DNA of 64,000 nt, from the NCBI GenBank assembly GCA_025677835.1, contig JAIXMR010000003.1, forward strand, positions 186,001 to 250,000. Reading direction: 5' to 3'. The DNA comes from Sporodiniella umbellata. Lineage: Eukaryota > Mucoromycota > Mucoromycetes > Mucorales > Rhizopodaceae. Positions 37,824 through 49,249 of the stretch are shown piece by piece (the first letter of the stretch is position 1; each line of letters begins with the position of its first letter). Position numbers and translations under genes: made by a program. The notes under the pieces were generated by a model, which saw only the letters and a program-made list of their open reading frames with translations, ran no database searches and was not told the origin of the DNA.

Positions 37824-38903
37824 ATGGTTCGCTCAAAGAAACAAGGAACACCTGAAGTAGAAAGACTTGTTTCTAAATTTTTCAAAGAAGGTAAAAACAC
37901 AAAAGGCCTATTCTTTACCTCTCTTTTGGTTTTACGGCAAAAACCAAAAAAAAAAAAAAAAAAAAATCATTTCGAATGAAATGAAATGGAATTAAAAAAA
38001 AAATGCGCATGGATTCTAATTAAGCTCATTCACTCATTCCAAAAAAAAAAAAAAAAGATGGTCATCAAGTTCAGAAGCAAAAAATGAACTGGAAACAAGT
38101 AACTATACCAGAGTCGATAAAGACAAGCCCTTTACTTGTAAGTCTTTTATATTATATGTTTCTGTACCTGCTTGCAAACTTGTATTGTTTGATAGGCAAA
38201 ACTTCGTCAACTTTCGCTTCAGACAGAAGACACTAAAGAAGAAGAGGCCAACTTTAAAATCGATCTTGCTGAAAAGTATGATAACGTCCTGTCTATAAGT
38301 GTTTTTTTTTTTCTGATATTAGTCTATAGCGAAAAGATTGAAACAGTACGTAAGGAAAACATGTTTGGTGAAGAAGTCACTGAGTCTGAAATGGACATTA
38401 TTCAACAACGTGTGGCACTACAACAAAGACAGTTCCAAGAGTTTGAAAAAAGAGAACATAAACGGAAATCGATAAAAATCAAAAGCGTGTATGACTATTT
38501 GTCGAGTGAGGAGATGTCAGAGATGCTGATAGACTGTAAACACGATGAAGTAGGTTGCCTTTCTCTGTTAAGAGTATTTATATATACTGATCGTGCTTTA
38601 GGAAGAGGTGATTGTCCGTCTTACACAACCCACCTATCTTTTGGATATCCGTAGAACAATTGCTACCAAGCATGCACCTGAAGTAGAAGTATCACGTAAA
38701 GGACTCTTTTTTTTTTTTTTGGTTCTATTAATTCTGACTTTATCAAGATAGATAATGCTATGAGTGAGGAGCAAATGACAGCTTACAAACAGCTTCTGAA
38801 GAAACGTTCAGAAACACTAAAAAAAACAACAAATGACTCTGCTAAAAAGTAACGCTAATGTCAAATGATTGAATGCTCATTCACTTATTCCCTTTGCTTT
38901 CAA

Positions 38904-38934
<31 letters not shown>

Positions 38935-40021
38935 CAATATCGTATGTGCGGCCGTCTGAGTTTGGATGAAGCTATTCGTCAAGCCAAAGATAACAAAGAT
39001 TTAGACAAAGCGTTTGAAGGATGGTCACAGGCACGTATTCGAGCCTGGTCTATGCGTAACGAGAACCCCAACAGTTACTATTATCGATTCAACGCGCCAG
39101 GTGAAGAGCAGCGTAAAGGCCAATGGGATGCTGATGAACGTGTTTTGTTTTTCAAGCGCTTGGACGAGGTTGGAGCGAACGGTCAGTGGGGTATTTTCTC
39201 AATGACCATACCTGGACGTGTTGGCTATCAGTGCTCCAATTTCTATCGTCTCTTGGTCGAAACAGCAGAGATCAATGATCCCAACTATGTACTGGATGAG
39301 AGGGGTAAAGCACATTACCTGTTTGATAAAAAGACAGCTGACGGTAATGTGGAGAAAACTTTTCGTACACACAACAAACACGGTGGAGGGCGTGTGATTA
39401 CGGCCTCACCGAGCGTGGTATCGCTTTCAAGCACAACATCCACATCAGCTGCGGCCCCGACCAGAAAACGAGCCAGAGCAGCGCCTGTGGTAGTGGATAA
39501 GAAAAAGAGAAAGAGAAAGACAAGAGGTTGGAACAGCGACGACGACGACGAAGATGACTTTGAAGACTACAATGACGACTCTGGTACTTTTACTATGAGC
39601 ATGCGCACCACACGGAGAGCTCGTCACCAAGAGCCTATTCAAGAAGTAGTAGAAGAGTATATGGAAGATGACGAACAAGACGAAAATATAGACAACCCTT
39701 TACCAGGCTTTTTGGATCCAATTACTCTAGAAGAAGTAGTCAAACCTGCTATCTCTAGATATGGCCATGTGATGGGGTTAGTAAAGGAAAAAGGGGGGTT
39801 TAGAGCTCAAACGTGCTTACAATGTTTCATAGTTACGATAGTTGGGTACGTTGCTTAACCAATTGGGAAGGCAAGAAAAACATTTGCCCACTAACAAAGA
39901 AAACATTGACTAAGCGAGATCTAGGTAACGCCATTAGAAACACTTTTGCCTTATTCTAATTGTTTTAGTTATTTTAACGCATGAAAATATTGAGGAGTAC
40001 AGAGACAAGATCATACAATAA
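37824..40021 (+). CDS. SANT/Myb-like and U-box domain protein
   Basis: Nine exons, all in phase: 37824-37890, 38058-38137, 38196-38275, 38330-38549, 38602-38695, 38752-38848, 38934-39776, 39833-39924 and 39969-40021; 541 residues. The N-terminal third is charged and helical. In the middle, GQWDADERVLFFKRLDEVGA, QWGIFSMTIPGRVGYQCSNF and YRLLVE form a SANT/Myb-like helix-turn-helix with spaced tryptophans. A basic and then acidic linker follows (KRARAAPVVVDKKKRKRK, possible nuclear signal). The C-terminus has a U-box: DPITLEEVVKPAISRYGHVM, YDSWVRCLTN, NICPLTKKTLTKRDLVILTH. U-boxes bind E2 enzymes, so a nuclear ubiquitin ligase linked to chromatin is inferred. I know no named fungal orthologue. 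Confidence 0.85.
38903..38930. repeat. (AT)n microsatellite in an intron
   Basis: About 13 AT units directly upstream of the 3' splice site (ATACAG) of intron 6 of the SANT/U-box gene. A second AT array with TTTA units lies at about 40112-40150, just before the F-box gene start. Confidence 0.95.
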
Positions 40022-40104
40022 AATTTTATTGTGTTTTGTAAATAAAAAAAGTTTAAAAATAATTTTTGTGTGGGAAATCTTTCCCTCTCTTTTTTTCTCT
40101 CTCT

Positions 40105-40136
<32 letters not shown>

Positions 40137-40179
40137 TTATTTATTTATTTTGCTTTTCTATTCTGTATTGCACTTTGTC

Positions 40180-41524
40180 ATGCATCCGCTATTAATAGCA
40201 GAGATTGCCAGTATTTTGTGCAGCTTTGTTGATGCAAAGGATCTCTTCAGTCTTGCGCTGACTTGCCGAGTTTTCTATCGGTTTTCCTCAGAAAGACTTT
40301 GGAGAACGCTCAATCCCACCTCACTCCGAACACTCCGAAAGATAAAGAATACATTAGACAACAGCAACACACATTACAACAAGCTAGTTTGGAAATTTAA
40401 ATGGTCAGCGCGTGAAGAAAACAGCCTTGAAAGGCTCTTTTTTAAATCTTTTCTGTTTGCAAACTTGAAAGAACTCGAGTTTTCAAATGCAGCTGCGCAG
40501 GACCACACTATTCTGCCAATGATTGCCTCAAGCCATCAATTGCGCTCTCTCAATCTTTCCCAGTGTTATTGTCTCTCGAGTCAAGTGCTGAAACCGCTGG
40601 TGACGATGCCACCCAATCAACTTCAAACCCTTATTTTGTATGGCTGTGGCAAAATGGACTCTCAGCTGATGGTAGACATCATTCATCGACATTCGGCTAC
40701 TTTACACTGTATTCGATTAACGGATATCAATGATGCTATTATGGTTGCCATTGGTCAATGTGGCTCCTTAACAGATCTCGGACTAGAGCACTGTACAAAC
40801 TTATCAAATACGGTCTTAACCGGATATTTTCAGTCTCCCCGACAGCTTACCCATATCCGGATGCGGGATATCACCCATCTGTCTTCACACCATCTCCGAT
40901 GTGTAGCAGACAATAATAAAAACTTGTTTCATTTCGATATGAGTGAATGTAATGGAATTAGTAGCAGCGATGGGTTTTTTCGTTTGGCTGTCGAATGCAC
41001 GTCACTGGAAACCTTGCTTTTGGCCTACCAAACAGGCGTGACAAACCAAGCCATGCAGGTAAACGTACACATAAACACATGTACAAATTAGGATATTAAA
41101 TCAACAATAGCTTTTTTTTTCTCACTGTCATTCCCTCAAACATGTGGATGTTTCAGGGTGTAGGCTGTTGACTGATCAAGCATTTCTATTCAATGAGCAC
41201 GACCTTCTCTCACTGGAGACTCTAAACATCAGTGGTTTAGACCTCTTGACGTCTGACTTTATTCACCAGCTGCTTACAAAGCTATTCTCGCTTAAAGAGC
41301 TCTGCTTGGGTGTAACCTACGATTTAGATGAAGCAGACCGCATACTGAGTATTGTGAATCGATACGGATGCAAGTTCTTTATCGATACAGAAAGGTATTA
41401 TACCATCTGCAGAACTCCCCCTCCTCTTCTTCAAAGTAGAACTAGATATCCTCATAGATCGGATATTTCTTTACCTCCCACCTCTACTTGGAATTTGCCT
41501 GCTTATTTATACCCTCCCTTATAA
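40180..41524 (+). CDS. F-box protein with leucine-rich repeats
   Basis: Probable substrate receptor of an SCF ubiquitin ligase. Two exons, 40180-41058 and 41111-41524, give 430 residues. An F-box-like helix set opens the protein (LIAEIASILCSFVDAKDLFS, LALTCRVFYRFSSERLWRTL). Then come at least seven leucine-rich repeats of the cysteine-containing type, such as LRSLNLSQCYCLSSQVL, LTDLGLEHCTNLSNTVL and LKHVDVSGCRLLTDQAF. The start at 40180 was preferred because the upstream in-frame codons encode only a low-complexity AT microsatellite. The tail is Pro/Ser/Tyr-rich. It converges on the MFS transporter, 110 nt apart. Confidence 0.88.
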
Positions 41525-41634
41525 AGAGAATCCAAGAAAACACAACTGCTCTCTCCATTTTATTACTATTATTTTTCATTACTTATTGTTTGATATAATG
41601 TCCAAAAAAAAAAAAAAAGACTGGTACACAGTTA

Positions 41635-43270
41635 TTATTGGCGTATCGAATAAACAAAAAAAAGAACCCAGGCTACTACTAGGGCAGAAATAAAAAGACC
41701 TAATATGGGGTAATTTGCCAGTCTAGTAGGTGTGTCAGTGTAAGGGTCCAGCCCCTTTGAGGTGTATTTTAGCTCTTTTCTGTTGACCTCCTTCATCTTT
41801 AATGCCCTTTTATCCTTGGACGTTTCTAGTAAGTTCTTGTAAAACACAAACTGATGAAGCCAGAGAAGCGTGATAAGAACAAATCCGATAGCTGCCAAAA
41901 CAATAAAAACTAACAGGACGCTGGTATATGAATTACCGTCCGTCTGGTCTTGAACGACACCTACAACCACATCCAGAATTGCTGTTCCTATGTTGTTTGA
42001 ACTTTTATAAATTCCAAGGCCAGTACCGATGTATTCTGAGGGTACAACCATACCAATAGAGGTAATCATTGAAATTGGCCCAAAAGCCAAAGATATTGAA
42101 TAAAACACCATACCCACTGTAGCATCAGTCCAACTCCAGCCTAGCAATCCGGAAGAAAGAATAAGAAATAATGCAGAAGCGCCCAAAATAATAACACGAC
42201 ATCCATAATAATCCATAAAAATTCCCAAAATTGGTGTGGCTACAATCGGAACCACCTGTGATGCACTAGCTTTGTAGCCTGCTAATACATTGTCTGTACC
42301 AAAACGCTTGATGACCAAATCTGTAGAAATAGTTTGAAAAGATGACCAAACAGCTGCATAAATAAACTCGATAAGGATAATATGCCAGAAAATAGTCGGG
42401 AACTTCAGTATAGAGTCCCATTTAAAAGCTTTGTTATGTTTAAGAGCGTTGCGCTCTTCAACAGTCATACCAGCTTGACCGCGTAAATGACGAACAACAA
42501 GAGCATATATCAAGTTCATTCCAATAGAGAAACAACAAAAAATAAAAGACAGCCAAAAAGCCCATACCCAATCACCAGTGGCACTAGCTACAGGATTAGC
42601 CACTAAAGTGCCCAAGAAAGTTGATAGACGACTAACGGAAAGTTGGAGACCAATCACAATGGAAAGATGTTGAGTTCTAAACCATTTTGACAATAAAGAT
42701 TCTTGCATTGTCACAATTAGCCCGCTACCAACGCCAAATACTATACGCCCTACTACCATTAAAACATAAGAGTTGTATTTAGCTGAAACTGCTGTCAGTA
42801 AAGCACCAACCACTATAGCCAAGTTGATAGCCAAAGTACCCCAAACAGAACCAAATATGTCGATGAATGCGCCCCCAGCAATCGGAAAGACTGTATTGAC
42901 GATAGATACAGAGGCAGATATTACGCCGTACTTGGTGTTTGTAATTCCAAGGTGCTAAAAATTCAGTTTTAATTGCAGTAGAAAAAAAAAAAACTTTAAT
43001 TATCCTGCTATATACATCAATTATAGGTCGTTTCATAGCAGACAAAGCGCTACCCGAAAAGTGTGACCCCACTAATAGATAGTTTAATCAAGGTGCAAGT
43101 AAGTATAATACCATCCTACATGGAAACATCAAGGCAGTAAACAAAGCAAGAGCTTTGAACTTCCATGGGGCGTTAGCCAATTCACTGTCACTCCCTTCCT
43201 CATAACTTTTCTCTTTATCTTGGCTTGACTCCATCGATAATCTGCTTAGCTCCTCATTGTGCTTCATCAT
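41635..43270 (-). CDS. MFS transporter, MFSD1-like
   Basis: Twelve-span major facilitator. Exon 1 opens MMKHNEELSRLSMESSQDKE and enters helix 1 at ALALFTALMFP. The next exon has GSHFSGSALSAMKRPI, followed by HLGITNTKYGVISASVSIVN and TVFPIAGGAFIDIFGS, the pattern of helices 1-2 in MFSD1-like transporters. Motif A-like and later helices are visible (VVGRIVFGVGSGLIVTMQES, LAGYKASASQVVPIVATPIL, GIFMDYYGCRVII). Animal MFSD1 exports dipeptides from lysosomes; a vacuolar role here is inference. The C-terminus ends in a hydrophobic helix and SIRQ. Confidence 0.87.
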
Positions 43271-43678
43271 CTGTAAGAAAAAGAAAAGAAAAAGGTAAAA
43301 AAAAAAAAAAAAAAAAAGGGTGCTTGAGTTCTACCTCTCCTCCCTTTATTTATTATTTGACAACCATAATGTTGTGCTTCTCCAATCCATTCTTATTTTG
43401 CTTTTATCTATTTTTGGAAGGACTTTCCCTTTTGCGGTACTCGGCGTTTATTCGTATTAAAAGGGATACTTTGATCAAAGAATATCAAGAAGATTTACCC
43501 TTTTGAAATACTTTTCTCTTTTTTACCACCTTCTCTTAAGTGCACCTTTTTTTTTTTTTTCAGAAATTATGTAGCAATAGTCTCTGAATCGTCTGCTTCT
43601 TGTTATGGTCTTGTGCTACATATTACACAAACTGCATATTGAATTTTCAATTTTTTGAGTGTTATTTATTTACAATTA
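43271..43678. other. Intergenic region between MFS gene and SMC5
   Basis: 408 nt with an A run (about 43298-43317) and a T run (about 43545-43560). Carries the MFS promoter and the SMC5 3' end; nothing else seen. Confidence 0.6.
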
Positions 43679-46600
43679 TTAGTGAATCAATGCTGGATTT
43701 TTACGGGCATGCTCGAGGTATTTTGCCACTGGATTCATTTTTACAGGAATCCATTCGCCATTATGAATACATAACACACGGACTTGCTCATTGTAGTGAA
43801 GATCAGGAAGTAGCTTGGGTGTGATTAAAAAGTATTGAGAAGTGCCTGATCGACTAGCGCCTTCAACGATTCGTTTATGAATCATGCGTTCGTTTCTTGG
43901 ATCCATACCTTGGTTGATTTCGTCAACTACTCGAAAAGGTGACTTGGCTAGATTTTGAAGAGACATTAGGTAAAGACTGGTTGCAACTGATCTTTCTCCA
44001 CCAGACTGACGCTGGCTTGTTAGTATTTGTAGTTTTTCAGTATCTCTGAATTTGACCAAAATCTGTATGCCCCATTTATCGAAATCCTCCTGTTTGTCTA
44101 TCCCGACTTCCCCTGTACATCCGATGATACCTAAAAAAAAAAAAAAAAAAAAAGTAAGTTGTTTTGAAATGTTCTTTAGTCAAAATCAAAATTCCTGTCT
44201 TTACTTTCGAAAGCGTTAGTAAAGTTTTCGCTAATGCTTCTAACCAGCTGATCAATGCGAGGCTCCCAACGCTCTCTCAATTGAGTAATTTTTGACTCCA
44301 GCTTCTCCATTCCGGCCTTGTCCTTTTCGATTTTCCTATTTAGCTTCTCGATCTGTGCCACTCTTTCTTCATAATGCTTCATCGCATTTGGGTCATTATA
44401 GCTAATAGCAGCTGCTTCTCCTTCCTTTTCTGCAATTTTCAAGCTCAGCTCTTCTAATGTACTAAATTCTGTTTCTCCACCTTCCTTGAATTGGGTTATA
44501 ATTTCTTTGAAAGCCTCTTTGAGTTCTCCTGTCAGTTCTTGACCAGCCTCTCTGGCCTGATTCATATAGCCAGTTACGCGTTGAGCTAGATAATCATACT
44601 GTCTCTTGAACCCCTCCAAGCTTTTTTGTGCTTCTTCTAATGCAGCGCTTTGATCTCTGATATAGGACTTCAGTCTATCAAAGCGTGCCATGGCCTCGAC
44701 CTGTTCTATTTGCTTTTGGTTGGATTTCTTGAGGACATCCAAAAGCTCTTTAGAAAGCAAAGTAAAGCGAGAGAGATGTTGGGATTCTTCATCCAATAAT
44801 AAACTTTTTTTCTCTTTGAGACGTTCAACATTTTGTTGATCTGCTTCAGGCTCGCTCTCAAGTTCTGCAAGCTCACTTTTTTTTTGTCTTAAAAGATTCT
44901 TGGTCCGTTCATATTTTTGAGCTGCTATAGTTACATCTCTCTTTTTACTTTGCAAGTCACTTTTCTCAAACTCTAATTCTCGAATAACTTGATTGATATC
45001 TTCCACTTCTTTAACTACTTCTTTAGTGTCCTGTTCGCACTGTAGAATATTAGAGTGATGGGTTTTCATTTTGTCAATTAGAGAGTTTTTCAGCTCAATA
45101 TCAACTAGGAAAAATTAATGTGTACCCTTGGTATCTTTTATCTAAAAGTAATTTACCTGAATCATTAAGCAACTGGGCTGGTCTCAATACAGTAACCTCT
45201 GTTTGATAGCTGTCACTATATCTACTGTTCTTAACCCTATAGTGGTTCTGTGCGGCTGTAAATCTCTTAAAGATGCCACTGTTTACAATTCGTTCTTCTT
45301 CGACCTGCTGTAGCGAGACGGGTATCAGGTTGATCTTGTTTTCCAAACACAAGTATTTCAATACAAAATCTGGCGCTCGAATAAGATCCGCTATATAGTA
45401 CTCAAATTTAAATTTGTTTCGAAGCTCCTCGGTAGTTGATGGCGTTTTTAACACATCCTTTGAAAATTCACCTGGCCAAGCTGTGGTTACTCTGAGTTTT
45501 CTTTCAGTGATCATGATTCGATTGAACTTCAGATAGTCTTCTTTACTTTCGAATAAAAAAGTCTAAAAGATGATGTTAAACTTCAAGAAAAAAGAACCCC
45601 TATTTCTACCCTCTAGCTTACTCTAAAAATATTACTACGGAACCCACCAAGAACCTGCTCAATATGTGCAGCATACTGAGAATCTTTTAGATTGATTTCA
45701 AGCAAAATAGGGCTATATACTTTTGCAGAAAACTGATCTTTGTTTTCCTTTAGCCATTCATAGGCTTTGAAGGTATCTGAGTGCCGACTTCTCAAGGCTT
45801 CTAGTCGAATATTCCGAACATTTTTCATATCTTCAACCCTATAAATCTTTTAGATTTTCATGTCCTTTTTTGTTTCATTTTACTTTTTCTTTGCGTTTTC
45901 AAGTCCTCGGATTTGTTCTTTTTTGTTGATACTAAATGCCTTGGATTTATCGGCCAACTTTTTAATGTCGTATCTATTGTCACTAAGTTTGTCATTGATT
46001 TTAGCCTAAAACAGAAAATAAGTTACTTCTCTCATCAATTTTATAGTTACAATAGAATTTTCGATTTCAGATGTATCCGAATTAGGAGGTTCGCGCGTTG
46101 CCTCTTCGGCCTCTTTAATTTCGTGTTGTATATTTCGCATTTTTTGCTTCTTTTGGGGAATTCTGGTCTCAATAGCCTTGATCTCTGCCTTAATACTATC
46201 CATTTTCTCTCTCTAGTTCAAATATGAGAGGTTAGTACCATAAAACATTGGTTTGCGGCTTCTTCTTTTTTTTCTTTTCTTTACGAGAGCTTTAGCTTTT
46301 GCTAAAGTGTTTTTCATAGAGAGTTCTTTTTCCATCAGGTTGCTTTTCTCTTTGTTATGATCGACCAACAATCGCTTCAAGTCGTTTTCGTAAACTCTAA
46401 CAAATAATTATATGTTTAATTCCATTGTGTAGCACATATAAATTGGAAGGTGTATTTTACTTTAATCTTTTCTGAAGAGGGGCGTATTCCGCATTGACTT
46501 TTTGTACGACCTCTTTTTGGGTATCCAATGCATCTTTGTATTCGTCCAGTTGCTTTCTCGATTGCGAATATCGAACAAGAGGTTCTTGAGCCTTGAGAAG

Positions 46601-47758
46601 TTTAATCTTGTCCGAGATTTTTTGTTTTAGCTGCATACGCAGAACGTCTTGTTCTAACTTTCTATTTCTCTCTTTCAATGCATTGGCATGTTCCAAGTCA
46701 GATTGATGAGACTACTGTCATTTAGTGAGATGTTTTAAAAAAAGGCTGAATTTCCCTAATCTCTTACTCTTTGAAAACCTTTTTGATCTTCTCTCCAATC
46801 GATCAATTGTTTTTGCATTTCGTGTAACTTTGTCTCTCCTGCTGCCAATTGTGTTTTTTCAAGTAGCTGAATAGGTGACATCTATGGTTTAAAAAGTTAG
46901 AATGATATTAGATATATTTCTGTTTACCCCCGCAAATTCAACCACTCGATCTTGAGGTAGAAACTGACTAGCAGAAAAATTCAGTGGATAAAAACTGGTT
47001 AACAGTTGAAAATTAGACATGCAAAATATTTACCATAAATTATCGACTTGGATATTAAAGCCATGGATAATATTCATAACTTCCTTATATGCAATACTTT
47101 TACCTAAGTGAGGCTTTTTTTTTAAGAAAAACAAGAAAATACAGTTTTTGTATTTCTTACCATTCACTTTCCATAAAGTAGAGTTGCTGGATTTCTTGAA
47201 AGAACGCTGAATCACAACGTTTCTTTCATTAGCTTTTTTCAGCTCTATAGTGATTTTAGCTTCGTCTTGACCAGTTTTTACAAACTCTTGTATGTTTTTG
47301 GCTCTTCCTAATAGACTAGGAGAGCCGCCAAGTCCTAGTGCAATGGCACAAACAATGGTTGATTTTCCTGTTCCGTTAGGACCAATGATAAGATTCATTT
47401 GCGGTCCCGGAAAGACTTCGCAATAATCGTATGTAACGAAATTGGTCAATGCAATTCTTACGATCGAACCCTCGACAAAACTATTGAATGTCAATAATAA
47501 GAATTGAATGGAGCAAACAAGCGGTTGTTGTTGTGTCTACTGCTGTTTGTATTTGTGTGTGTTTTTCTTTTACCCGTCTGTTTGATCTACTTTTAGAACA
47601 TAGTTTTGGTAAGGTGTTGTGTCTTCTGATTCTGAGTTGTTGAGCGAATTTTCTGAAAGTGATCCTTGACTTGACTCTTCCTCTTCAATTGTATATCTAG
47701 CGCGCTTAGATGTTTGTGGTTCATCGTCACCACGTAGTCGAGTGGTTCCTGCTGACAT
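43679..47758 (-). CDS. SMC5: SMC5, Smc5/6 complex ATPase
   Basis: Core subunit of the Smc5-Smc6 complex, needed for DNA repair and replication-fork stability. The N-terminus is disordered (MSAGTTRLRGDDEPQTSKRA). The N-terminal head follows: EGSIVRIALTNFVTYDYCEV, Walker A IGPNGTGKSTIVCAIALGLG, LGRAKNIQEFVKTG, and the SMC5-typical QFLPQDRVVEFAG. Long coiled coils flank a hinge region. The C-terminal head has the ABC signature LTSQRQSGGERSVATSLYLM and Walker B PFRVVDEINQGMDPRNERMI. The order and the DEINQGMD block identify SMC5 rather than another SMC. About fifteen introns; the full length is about 1,060 residues, as expected. Confidence 0.95.
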
Positions 47759-49216
47759 CTACTGGCTCTTCTTTTTTTTTTTCAAAGGTGTATTTCAGAA
47801 GAGTTGTGCAGAGAAAAAAAAAGAAACGTATTAAGGCGCGCTTTCAGAGTTTTTTTTTTTAGTGATGTTCAATTTCCTCCTTCCCTTTTTTGGACATTTT
47901 ATGGACTGCTTGGAGAAAACTGAAAGTAAAATGTCAAAGTTTTAAAAGAAAGTCGATGGTGTGTAAAGTCAACTATCCCTAACTTTAAGGCCATTGAAAA
48001 GTTAGTGGCTATGGGATTTTAGAAGCAGTAAAAAAACCGTATCAAGCTAAATTGATTTGATGGTTCGAAACCTCGTTATTTTGCTTCAGTATGTTTTTGG
48101 GCTCTGCTGAAAAAAAAAAAAAAAGGCAATTGTAGACACTTAATCAGTAAGATAAAAAGATACGTGATAAATTTTTTGCCGAGCGCGTTACTAATAGGAT
48201 GAGCTGTATCATCAATTTGAGATAAATGAAAAAGAAAATAATTATCATATAAAAGTCTTTTAAGTGAAAGGAAATGCCCTCAGCTCAACAACTGAAAGTG
48301 CGTACAAATAAACGATAGTAACTATTACATATTGTAGAGATACGGTTTTTTTTTCTCAAATTTCGATCGCTAGAAGCCGGAAAATACATACAAGTGTATG
48401 TTGCTTGAGATTTTTTTTGTTGCTGATTGATAATCACTGGTAGTGTCTAGTGAAAACATTCTATCAATTTATTATAGGCTGTGCTACAGAAAGTGTGGCG
48501 CTGTCAACTCTAAAAAGATGTATTTGCCGAGGATCTTTGGTTATATTTAAGCTGATTTTTATATAAAAAAAGGGCTTCTGGTTCTTTTAGAAAACCATTA
48601 AAGATCTCTTAACACTTCCGTTGAAAAAACTCCTTACAAGTAGCTTGAGAGAGCTAGTCAGTATAGGCAAACGTATTCCCTTTGAGTTGTAATACTTGGA
48701 GAGGTATATGTAAATTTGTTAATATAGACTCTATGCTTATACTCTCTTCAGAAATAACTTTTTTGCTATATCACAAAAGCGTAGCGGAAGGTTTTTGTTT
48801 GCTCATTTTATAGATTTCATGGCTTCAAATCCTTTTGGGGATAGACCAGAGATAATTTGTTTTTCATTTGGGACGTTTCTATAGCTCTAAAGAAACACGC
48901 TGCCCTTTTATCAAATCAAAAAATATACACACAGCCTTCTGGGTATATTTTTACGAACCGTAAGCCCTAAAAAAATGTTTTGAATTCCATTGAAAAAGAA
49001 AAAAAGGCGAAACGTTCGAACTTTGATAAAACATACTACTAATACCTGTATTACTAACACATATACTACTAATACCGATACTACTAGTACTGTTAGCATT
49101 AACATTGATAGTATCGGTACTTATACGATAGATATCACTATCATAACTATAGTCGTCATTTATGTTCTTTTTTAGAAAGAGGGACAGAGATCAGACAAAC
49201 ACAAACTTTAATTTAC

Positions 49217-49249
<33 letters not shown>

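Noticed and set aside
38299..38322. A 24-nt intron in the SANT/U-box gene
   Set aside because: Too short for splicing; the 54-nt intron 38276-38329 uses better sites and keeps the frame.
48062..48072. A perfect tRNA B-box-like GGTTCGAAACC
   Set aside because: The flanking bases cannot form a T stem or acceptor stem, and no A box sits at the right distance.
48274..48310. MPSAQQLK followed by a splice-donor-like GTGCGT, possible first exon
   Set aside because: No downstream exon in a matching phase with sensible protein sequence was found.
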